The position numbers and the translations under genes were made by a program. A stretch of 15,610 bases of DNA, taken from positions 1-15,610 of the forward strand of contig DASRIA010000055.1 in NCBI GenBank assembly GCA_035650255.1, read 5' to 3'. This stretch comes from DASRIA01 sp035650255 (GTDB lineage: Bacteria > Actinomycetota > Thermoleophilia > Solirubrobacterales > JBBDJG01). Positions 1-9,324 of the stretch are shown one piece after another. Position 1 is the first letter of the stretch. Each line of letters opens with the position of its first letter. The notes under the pieces were generated by a model. It was not told where the DNA came from. It ran no database searches and saw only the letters and a list, made by a program, of their open reading frames with translations.

Positions 1-1
1 C

Positions 2-16
2 GAGCCGACCCGGCTC
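2..16 (-). terminator. Possible hairpin terminator at the left edge
   Basis: A perfect 6-bp inverted repeat, GAGCCG and CGGCTC around a 3-base loop, overlaps the TGA stop of the small membrane protein gene read on the minus strand. Its position immediately at the end of that gene fits a transcript end. Any following T-run would lie beyond the window, so an intrinsic terminator cannot be confirmed, and GC-rich DNA makes short stems common by chance. Confidence 0.3.
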
Positions 17-200
17 AGTCCCGTGCGGCTCGGACGTCGGCGAGGCTCGCCGCCGCCCGCTGGGCCTGGGCATCGTCGGTGCCGAGGCGGGCCTCCAGCT
101 CTGCATCCTCGTCCGCGGTCATGGCGCGCTGCTTTCGCACGCTGACCACGATCAGGACCAGCAGCACTGCGATTGCGATGATGCTCAAGACCTCTCCCAT
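15..200 (-). CDS. Small single-pass membrane protein of unknown function (61 aa)
   Basis: I do not recognise a family. The start is the ATG at 200, chosen because GAGGGGAG lies 4 bases upstream; an in-frame extension to 278 has no comparable ribosome site. Residues 3-21 form one hydrophobic helix (starting LSIIAIAVLLVLIVV), followed by a basic stretch (RKQR). The rest is a polar, acidic and alanine-rich tail that could form a helix, probably cytoplasmic. The first 16 bases overlap the end of the upstream small gene, so the two are probably translationally coupled. The whole open frame, overlap and good ribosome site support a real gene; the role is unknown. Confidence 0.7.
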   Translation of the reverse strand: MGEVLSIIAIAVLLVLIVVSVRKQRAMTADEDAELEARLGTDDAQAQRAAASLADVRAARD

Positions 201-439
201 GGTGCTCCCCTCTCGGACTGCTCGTGGGCGGCGGCCTCGCTCTGTGCCAGGCGCAACCGCTGTTCGGCGTTCTCGCACTCCCGCTCGCGCAGACGCATGC
301 CGGCCTCTGTCACCAGACCCGATCCGTAGGCTCGCGCGCGGTAGAGGTCCAGGCGCTCGCGGCGATAGCGGGCTTCGGCTCGCAGTCCCTCGAGCCGGGC
401 AGCCATGTCCGCAGGAGCCCTGTCGGCCGAGCTAGACAT
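185..439 (-). CDS. Small charged, helix-rich protein of unknown function (84 aa)
   Basis: Not recognised as a named family. The ATG at 439 is preferred because AAGGAG sits 4 bases upstream; an in-frame GTG at 475 would add 12 residues but lacks such a site. The protein has no membrane segment. It is rich in Arg, Glu, Ala and Leu, and residues 12-70 look like a continuous amphipathic helix or short coiled coil. Two Cys-free halves are joined at a Gly-containing turn (AYGSG). Its 3' end overlaps the start of the membrane protein gene by 16 bp, which suggests coordinated translation and perhaps a joint function. It lies 80 bp downstream of typA on the same strand and might be read through from it. 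Confidence 0.65.
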   Translation of the reverse strand: MSSSADRAPADMAARLEGLRAEARYRRERLDLYRARAYGSGLVTEAGMRLRERECENAEQRLRLAQSEAAAHEQSERGAPWERS

Positions 440-519
440 GTGACTCCTTCCTGACCCTCTGTGGCGGGCACGCACGGAAGGAAGAGAGACAGACCCAAAC
501 GAGCGATGAAGCTACCGGT

Positions 520-4223
<3,704 letters not shown>

Positions 4224-4230
4224 GAGGAGG

Positions 4231-4236
4231 ATGGTA
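4231..4236 (-). promoter_or_regulatory. Candidate -10 element for the ABC-F gene, leaderless start
   Basis: On the minus strand TACCAT (5 of 6 to TANNNT-type -10 boxes) lies 7 bases before the GTG at 4223. That is the spacing expected if transcription begins at the start codon, and it would explain the missing ribosome binding site. I see no good -35 element, so this is tentative. Confidence 0.3.
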
Positions 4237-4263
4237 CGGTCCGCCCGATCGCCCCCGGTTAGC

Positions 4264-4278
4264 CGCGCAAATAGCGCG
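4264..4278. promoter_or_regulatory. Short AT-centred dyad in divergent promoter region
   Basis: CGCGC-AAATA-GCGCG is a perfect 5-bp inverted repeat around an A/T spacer, 12 bases from the larger palindrome in the same 140-bp divergent region. It could be a second operator-like site, but a 5-bp dyad of GC repeats is weak evidence alone. Confidence 0.25.
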
Positions 4279-4290
4279 CGAAACGACCGG

Positions 4291-4312
4291 ACCGGGACGC
4301 CGGCGTCCCGGT
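4291..4312. promoter_or_regulatory. Perfect 22-bp palindrome, candidate operator
   Basis: ACCGGGACGCC followed directly by GGCGTCCCGGT is an exact 11+11 inverted repeat. It lies between the divergent ABC-F and PKD-protein genes. Its right end falls where the -35 element of the TATATT promoter (4331) would be, so a dimeric regulator bound here would block or modulate that promoter. A terminator role is unlikely because both flanking genes are transcribed away from it. The regulator is not identifiable from the window. Confidence 0.5.
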
Positions 4313-4330
4313 GACAGCCGAACCCGTCGC

Positions 4331-4336
4331 TATATT
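4331..4336 (+). promoter_or_regulatory. Candidate -10 box for the PKD-protein gene
   Basis: TATATT is a 5-of-6 match to the TATAAT consensus and stands out in GC-rich surroundings. It would place the transcript start near 4343, about 20 bases before the GTG and ahead of the ribosome site TGGAGG (4353-4358). The only -35-like hexamer, GTGACA at 4311, is just 14 bases away, which is short, so an activator or alternative sigma factor may be needed. Confidence 0.35.
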
Positions 4337-4363
4337 GCGCCGCCGCACCCTCTGGAGGTCTCG

Positions 4364-5413
4364 GTGTCCCCTGCGGACGCACACTTACCCGAACGACGGA
4401 AAAGGCTCCTGCTGGCGTCCGTCCTATCAGGCATCGCGCTGCTCCTCGTGGCGCCCTCGGCCGCGTCCGCGGCCGACTTCACGTGGTCTCCGTCCAGTGT
4501 GATCGTGAACCAGACGATCCGGCTGACCGCGCACCCCGCCGATCAGCCCCACTACGAATGGGACCTCAACGAGGACGGGATCTACCCCGACCACACCGGG
4601 CGCACCGCGCCGCGCGTGTTCCACAACGTGCGCACCTACGAGATCGGCATGCGCATCCTGGACGTCGACCTGAACGTGGTCGAGGAGGTGCGCAAGGAGA
4701 TCGTCGTCCATTCCCCGAACAACGCTCCACCCGCCGCTTCGTTCGTGTACTTCCCGGCCGCGCCCGTCGCGGGGCTGCCGATCAGCCTCGTATCGACGTC
4801 CGTGGACCCGGATTCGGCGATCCCTCCCAGCGCCGAGCGGTGGGACCTCAACGGCGACGGGATCTTCGAGGATGCGACCGGGCCGAGCGCGACCGTCACC
4901 TTCCCGGTGCCCGGGCTCTACCAGGTCTCGCTTCAGGTGACCACCAACGGGAGGGACGTCGAGTCGATTCCCATCGTCGTCGGCGGGAGCGCCGGCAGCC
5001 CGGGCGTCAAGGCGTTCCGCCTCATGAGCCCGTTCCCGGTCGTGCGGATCGCGGGCCGCGTGAGCCGCCGCGGGGCCAGGATCCGCCGGCTGAGCGTGGA
5101 CGCGCCACCGGGCTCCTTGGTGAAGATCCGCTGCAACGGCCGCGGATGTCCCTTCAAGAGCGCCAATCGCACCGTCTCGATGAAAGCCTCGGCGGGGGCG
5201 GTTCCGGTCCTGCCTCCCACCCGGCTGACAAGAATTCGCCGGTTGGAGGGACGCACCCTGCGCACACGCGCCATACTGAGGGTGTTCGTCACGAGGTCGG
5301 ATGTGATCGGGAAGTACACGCGGTTCCGGATTCGCAAGGGCAAGCCGCCCGCACGCCAGGATTCCTGCCTGATACCGGGCACCCCCAAGCCTGTCGGCTG
5401 TCCGTCGGGATGA
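4364..5413 (+). CDS. Secreted PKD-domain protein with calcium-loop motifs and Cys-containing C-terminal domain
   Basis: Exported protein of 349 residues. The GTG at 4364 is chosen because TGGAGG lies 5 bases upstream and because it gives a normal signal peptide: basic RRKR, a hydrophobic core, and likely cleavage after ASA near residue 36. Two beta-rich PKD/immunoglobulin-like repeats follow (about 37-118 and 120-207). Each carries a near-identical motif, WDLNEDGIY (66-74) and WDLNGDGIF (160-168), whose DxNxDG core resembles EF-hand/thrombospondin-type calcium loops; calcium binding is inferred. The C-terminal part (about 222-349) is Arg-rich with four Cys in two pairs (257/262 and 335/346), probably disulfide-bonded outside the cell. 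I know similar tails in exported proteins of Solirubrobacter-like bacteria, but no function is established to my knowledge. No sortase motif or transmembrane anchor is visible. Its stop overlaps the next start (ATGA). Confidence 0.85.
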   Translation: MSPADAHLPERRKRLLLASVLSGIALLLVAPSAASAADFTWSPSSVIVNQTIRLTAHPADQPHYEWDLNEDGIYPDHTGRTAPRVFHNVRTYEIGMRILDVDLNVVEEVRKEIVVHSPNNAPPAASFVYFPAAPVAGLPISLVSTSVDPDSAIPPSAERWDLNGDGIFEDATGPSATVTFPVPGLYQVSLQVTTNGRDVESIPIVVGGSAGSPGVKAFRLMSPFPVVRIAGRVSRRGARIRRLSVDAPPGSLVKIRCNGRGCPFKSANRTVSMKASAGAVPVLPPTRLTRIRRLEGRTLRTRAILRVFVTRSDVIGKYTRFRIRKGKPPARQDSCLIPGTPKPVGCPSG

Positions 5414-5988
5414 CCCGCCACTGGGCTCCATTCGACGGCCCGCAGCGCGCGATGATGCACCTGCGCGCGCGCCGCGACGGCCGTGCCCGCTCGGCCTTCG
5501 ATCTCGAGCTTCCGCTGATGGCCCTGCTCGCCGTCCTCGTCGGTATCGGCGTCGTGATCTGGTTGAACGGCCAGGGCGCGCCGGACAGCGGGGAGATCCG
5601 GCGCGTGACCGAGAGGCCGCAGCTCGCCCACCCGCGTGCCACGCTGGCCGCCGCGCAGGCACGGCGCGAGGCCGAGGCGCGCGCGCTCGCGCGCCAGCGG
5701 CGGGCCAGGGCGGCGCGGCGGGCAGCGGCCGAGCGCCGGGCGGCACTTGCCGCGGCAACGGCGCGGAGGCCCTACAGCGAGGACGAGCGCTTCCAGAACG
5801 GCTCTTTCCAGAACGGCAACGGCTACCCGGTGAGCGGGACGCAGGGCCTCTCGACCAGCGGGGAGACGTACACGCAGCAACAGGTCCGGCCGACGCCGGC
5901 GCCCCGGCCGGCCCCGAAGCCGGCGCCGAAGCGCACCGGCGGCGGCGGGGGCGGGGGCAGCGGCGGCCAGTTCGACGACTCCGGCTGA
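5410..5988 (+). CDS. Single-pass membrane protein with Arg/Ala helix and Pro/Gly-rich tail
   Basis: No named family recognised. The ATG at 5410 overlaps the upstream stop (ATGA), pointing to coupled translation; ATG codons at 5452/5455 are alternatives. The 192-residue protein has a short basic N-terminus and one hydrophobic helix (35-53, including ALLAVLVGIGVVIWL). Then comes an Arg/Ala-rich, probably helical stretch (76-121), a spacer with a tandem QNGSF/QNGNG motif (129-138), a PAPKPAPK-type rigid linker (161-175), a run of Gly (177-186) and an acidic end. This layout suggests a membrane-anchored stalk crossing the cell wall, but topology is uncertain: positives after the helix would also fit a cytoplasmic tail. 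Coupling to the secreted PKD protein suggests a shared envelope task. Confidence 0.75.
   Translation: MTRHWAPFDGPQRAMMHLRARRDGRARSAFDLELPLMALLAVLVGIGVVIWLNGQGAPDSGEIRRVTERPQLAHPRATLAAAQARREAEARALARQRRARAARRAAAERRAALAAATARRPYSEDERFQNGSFQNGNGYPVSGTQGLSTSGETYTQQQVRPTPAPRPAPKPAPKRTGGGGGGGSGGQFDDSG
5791..5817 (+). repeat. Short in-frame tandem repeat
   Basis: TTCCAGAACGGC occurs exactly at 5791-5802 and again at 5806-5817, a period of 15 bases (five codons). It encodes the repeated FQNG motif in the membrane protein. It looks like a recent slippage or selected repeat within the low-complexity tail. Confidence 0.7.
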
Positions 5989-5995
5989 TCCCGAT

Positions 5996-6019
5996 CAGGT
6001 GGCCATTCCGGGCCGCCTG
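5996..6019 (+). terminator. Strong hairpin after the PKD/membrane protein pair
   Basis: CAGGTGGCC and GGCCGCCTG form a 9-bp stem with one G-U pair and a 6-base loop, 7 bases past the stop at 5988. No T-run follows (the next bases are GAGTAACAAAA), so it is not a textbook intrinsic terminator. In GC-rich actinobacteria, T-less hairpins are common at gene ends. It may equally control or protect the leader of the following GGDEF/HD-GYP gene. Confidence 0.45.
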
Positions 6020-6061
6020 GAGTAACAAAAACCCGCGAGCCGCCGATCAAGTCGAGGACAG

Positions 6062-8134
6062 GTGGCGACCTGGGCCCTCACCTGCCGGCTCCCCGGGATC
6101 GAAAATCAATTGGACACGGACGTCTTCAGGAACGCAAAGCCTGCGTCGATAGTGCTGGGCGCAGCCTTCGCGGGGCTCGCGGCGCACGCCGCAAATGCCC
6201 TGCTGTCCGAGCCCGACAGCGGGGAGCTGGTCTCGAACTGGAGCTTCTACGGACTCGGGCTGGTGGTGCTGGGCGCGGGCGTGGCCCGCGGCGGTCTCGT
6301 GCCCGACGAGCGCAGGGCCTGGGCAGCAGCCTCCGCGGCCTTTGGCGCCTGGTTCATGGGATCGGTCTTCTACGCAAGCGGCGGAGGCGCCGAGCAGGGC
6401 GTGAATGCGTTCCCGCTCGCCGACGCCCTGCTGCTCCCGTTCGCCGTCGCCGCGGGCTATGCCGTGGTCAACCTCGTGCGCTCACGCGTGACGCCCTTCG
6501 AGTCGACCATCCTGCTCGACGGCCTGATCGTGTCGCTGGCGGCAGGCGCGCTGAGCGCCGCGGTCATGCACGCGACGTTCCTGACGGACAAGGACGCAGA
6601 CACGGTGGCCGTCATGTTCAAGCTCGCCTACCCACTCGGAGCACTGATGCTGCTCGCGTGCGTGGTGTGGGTGCAGGCGATCACCGGCTGGCGGCCCAAC
6701 CGCACGTGGACCGCCGCCGTGGTGGGACTCGCCCTGGCCGGCGTCGCCGCGACCGCGTTCCTGGTGCGCACGGTGTCCCATGGCTACGCGTCCGGCACCC
6801 TGTTGGACTCGTTGTGGCTGGCGGGCGGACTGGTACTCGCCTACGCTGCGTGGCAGCCCCGCGAGGAGTCGATGCCGGTGCGCCTGAGGCGCACGCGGCG
6901 CCTCGGCGCCACATCCCTGGCGGCGGGAATCGCACTCGCGTTGCTGGTCGTGGGCCAGTTCCGCTCCGTTGGCCTGGCCGCGATCGTGCTGGCGGCCGGG
7001 ACCCTGCTGGCCCTGATCTCGCGGGCCGCGGTCGCGTTCAGGGAGTCCCGCCAGATGTTCGCCGCTGCGCGCAGCGAGGCCGAGACGGACCTGCTCACGA
7101 CGCTCGGGAACCGGCGCAAGCTGATGACCGACCTCCGCCACGAGCTGCACGTCGCCAGCGCGGCGTCTCCGCGCATCCTCGTGATGTTCGACCTGGACGG
7201 CTTCAAGCACTACAACGACACGTTCGGGCACCCGGCCGGGGACGTGCTGCTCGCGCGCCTGGGCAGCAACCTCGACCGGGCGATCAGGCCCTACGGGCAT
7301 GCCTACCGGATCGGCGGCGACGAGTTCTGCGTCCTGGTGATGACCGGTGCGACCAGCGCGAAGACGATCATCGGACTTGCTTCCTCGGCCCTGTCCGAGA
7401 AGGGCGACGGCTTCTCCATCAAGGCCTCCCACGGCACGGTCATGCTGCCGCACGAAGCCCGTGACGCGACGCTCGCGCTGCGCGTGGCCGACCAGCGGAT
7501 GTACGCGCAGAAGGAGGACCGGCGCTCATCGGCCACCCGCCAGGCACGTGACATCCTGCTGCAGGTCCTCCACGAGCGCGAGCCTGCGCTCGGCAACCAC
7601 CTGAAGGCGGTCGCCAATCTCGCGATGGGAGTCGGCACGCGGCTGTCGCTGATCCCGGAGGAGCTCGACGAGGTCGTGCGGGCGGCCGAGCTGCACGACG
7701 TGGGCAAGATGGCGATCCCGGAGGAGATCCTGCGAAAGCCCGGTCCCCTCACCCACGAGGAATGGGCGGTGGTACGACGGCATCCCCTGGTCGGCGAGCG
7801 CATCCTGAGCGTCGCGCCGGCCATGCTCCCCATCGCCAAGATCGTGCGGTCGTGCAACGAGCGATGGGACGGGTCCGGCTACCCGGAGGGCATCGCGGCC
7901 GAGGAGATCCCGCTCGGAGCGCGCATCGTGGCGGTCTGCGACGCGTTCGACGCGATGATCACCTCACGCCCGTACAGCGCCGCGCGCGCGGTCGACGAAG
8001 CGCTCGATGAGCTGCGCGCCTGCGCCGGGACGCAGTTCGACCCCGCGGTCGTGGCCGCGTTCTGCGCGCACGTCGCCTCGCTGCCGTACCAGTTCGGCCC
8101 TGCTAGGGCCGGTTTGCGGCGCGCAGCGTCTTGA
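6062..8134 (+). CDS. Membrane GGDEF plus HD-GYP protein (cyclic-di-GMP signalling)
   Basis: Predicted 690-residue integral membrane regulator. About ten hydrophobic helices fill residues 28-325, a sensor-like N-terminus of unknown ligand. A GGDEF domain (about 338-485) follows with FDLDGFK (376-382), the conserved Asn/Asp, and an intact GGDEF at 418-422. The inhibitory RxxD site five residues before it reads RPYG, so feedback inhibition is probably absent. An HD-GYP domain follows (about 492-675) with H513, HDVGK (545-549), H574, DGSGYP (603-608) and D627. However, the HH of the family motif HHExxDGxGYP is replaced by Cys598-Asn599, which removes two metal ligands and may reduce or abolish phosphodiesterase activity. 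The GTG at 6062 is preceded by a modest GAGG; TTG at 6110 is an alternative. Its 3' end overlaps the convergent carboxypeptidase gene by 32 bp. Confidence 0.92.
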   Translation: MATWALTCRLPGIENQLDTDVFRNAKPASIVLGAAFAGLAAHAANALLSEPDSGELVSNWSFYGLGLVVLGAGVARGGLVPDERRAWAAASAAFGAWFMGSVFYASGGGAEQGVNAFPLADALLLPFAVAAGYAVVNLVRSRVTPFESTILLDGLIVSLAAGALSAAVMHATFLTDKDADTVAVMFKLAYPLGALMLLACVVWVQAITGWRPNRTWTAAVVGLALAGVAATAFLVRTVSHGYASGTLLDSLWLAGGLVLAYAAWQPREESMPVRLRRTRRLGATSLAAGIALALLVVGQFRSVGLAAIVLAAGTLLALISRAAVAFRESRQMFAAARSEAETDLLTTLGNRRKLMTDLRHELHVASAASPRILVMFDLDGFKHYNDTFGHPAGDVLLARLGSNLDRAIRPYGHAYRIGGDEFCVLVMTGATSAKTIIGLASSALSEKGDGFSIKASHGTVMLPHEARDATLALRVADQRMYAQKEDRRSSATRQARDILLQVLHEREPALGNHLKAVANLAMGVGTRLSLIPEELDEVVRAAELHDVGKMAIPEEILRKPGPLTHEEWAVVRRHPLVGERILSVAPAMLPIAKIVRSCNERWDGSGYPEGIAAEEIPLGARIVAVCDAFDAMITSRPYSAARAVDEALDELRACAGTQFDPAVVAAFCAHVASLPYQFGPARAGLRRAAS

Positions 8135-9152
8135 ACCCGCGCTCGAGGAGCTTGCGGGCCTGCGTGGCAGGGTCGTAGGAGCGCAGCAGCACCACACCGA
8201 GCTCGACCTTGCCCCGCCGCGCAGTCGCGACGATCGAGCGGCCCGCCCGGCGGGTGTAGCCGGTCTTCAGGCCGGTCACGCCCTTCACGCCCTGCCGCAT
8301 CAACGGGTTGTTGTTGTAGAGGAAGAGCCGCCCGCCTTCGATCGGGAACTTCAGGATCGCGCGCTCGCGACCGGCAATGCGACGGATCCGCCGCAGGTGC
8401 AGGTCGATGCGCGCGAGCGCGGCGAGGTCTGCGGCGCACGAGCGGTTCCCGGCATCCTTCAGCCCGTGCGGTGAGGAAAACCGCGTGCACTCCAGCCCCA
8501 GCTCGAGGGCGCGCTCGTTCATCGCGCGCACGAAGGCCGGCACGCTCCCGGCGCTGTGCTGCGCCAGCGCCACCGCGGCATCGTTGCCCGACACCAGCAG
8601 CAGGCCGTTCAGCAGCGCCTCCAGCTGCACCTTCTTGCCCTTGGGCAGGACGCCCATCGCGGAGCCGGGTGTGCGGGTCGCACGGCGTGTGATGCGCACG
8701 CGGTCGTGCGGATCCTCTCGCTCCACGATCAGGAGGGCGGTCATCAGCTTCGTCAGGCTCGCGATCGGCAGCCGCCGCTGCGCGTTGTGGCGCCACAGCA
8801 CGCGGCCGGTGCGGACGTCGAACAGCAACCCGGCGCGCGGCGTGCGCACGAACTGCTTCTGCACCGAGTCCGCAGCGGCCAGGTTGACCGAGAACCTGGA
8901 GGCCCGCTCGGGCGATGCCGCAGCCGGCGGCGTGCGCGCGTCGTCGAGCAGCCGGGGCGGGTTCGCGTCGTTCGGATCGGTGCGCTCCACCGCGGTGCCG
9001 CGAGAGGAGGACGGCTCCTCCTGCCCTGCGTCGAGCACGGCGAGCGCTCCCCATGCGACGACTCCCAGGACCAGCACGAGGGTAAGGCCGCGCGGCAGGC
9101 GGCGCCTGCGCCGCCGCCCTCCCATCAATGGGGATTTTCGCTCGTCAGTCAT
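8103..9152 (-). CDS. D-alanyl-D-alanine carboxypeptidase (PBP5-like, peptidase S11)
   Basis: Low-molecular-weight penicillin-binding protein that trims the terminal D-Ala of peptidoglycan stem peptides outside the membrane. All three active-site motifs of the serine-acyl family are present in order: SLTK (132-135, nucleophile S132), SGN (188-190) and KTG (296-298), with usual spacing. A basic N-terminus (RRRRRR at 13-18) and one hydrophobic segment (22-41) give a type II anchor or uncleaved signal, followed by a disordered Pro/Ala/Arg-rich linker to about 85. There is no PBP5-type C-terminal domain or amphipathic anchor, so it is a short form of 349 residues. The ATG at 9152 overlaps the preceding microprotein gene by 8 bases (ATGACTGA) and has no good ribosome site, so translation is probably coupled. 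Its last 32 bases are shared with the opposite-strand GGDEF/HD-GYP gene. Confidence 0.93.
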   Translation of the reverse strand: MTDERKSPLMGGRRRRRRLPRGLTLVLVLGVVAWGALAVLDAGQEEPSSSRGTAVERTDPNDANPPRLLDDARTPPAAASPERASRFSVNLAAADSVQKQFVRTPRAGLLFDVRTGRVLWRHNAQRRLPIASLTKLMTALLIVEREDPHDRVRITRRATRTPGSAMGVLPKGKKVQLEALLNGLLLVSGNDAAVALAQHSAGSVPAFVRAMNERALELGLECTRFSSPHGLKDAGNRSCAADLAALARIDLHLRRIRRIAGRERAILKFPIEGGRLFLYNNNPLMRQGVKGVTGLKTGYTRRAGRSIVATARRGKVELGVVLLRSYDPATQARKLLERGFKTLRAANRP

Positions 9153-9321
9153 CCGGCGGTTGGCTGAACAGTCCTCCGATCACGGGGATCGCGATCAGGG
9201 CCAAGATGAACAACGCTACCGCGGAAAGGATGTCGAATCCGGAGGTCGCGATCACCTCGATGGTCAGCCCGGCGAACAGCGCGATGAAGCCGAGCAACAG
9301 GACCTGCACCACCACCTGCAT
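9145..9321 (-). CDS. 58-residue two-helix membrane microprotein
   Basis: A small open frame between the rhomboid and carboxypeptidase genes. Reading the minus strand from the ATG at 9321 gives 58 residues: a first hydrophobic segment (about 3-24, containing VLLLGFIALFAGLTIEV), a short polar turn (ATSGFD, 25-30), a second hydrophobic segment (31-52), and a polar SQPPDD end. The start lies 3 bases after the rhomboid stop (TGAGCCATG), and the stop overlaps the carboxypeptidase start by 8 bases. This close packing argues strongly for a real, coupled gene. No Shine-Dalgarno stands out, which fits reinitiation. The function is unknown; a membrane partner of either neighbour is possible but unproven. 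Confidence 0.75.
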   Translation of the reverse strand: MQVVVQVLLLGFIALFAGLTIEVIATSGFDILSAVALFILALIAIPVIGGLFSQPPDD

Positions 9322-9324
9322 GGC

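Noticed and set aside
4427..6028. Long minus-strand open frame opposite the PKD and membrane protein genes
   Set aside because: The plus-strand genes have signal peptide, ribosome site and domain motifs, while the antisense translation is low-complexity Arg/Pro/Ala sequence.
5989..6061. Cyclic-di-GMP riboswitch before the GGDEF/HD-GYP gene
   Set aside because: The 73-base leader is short and shows one plain hairpin; I could not find the conserved GEMM-I features or a second paired element.
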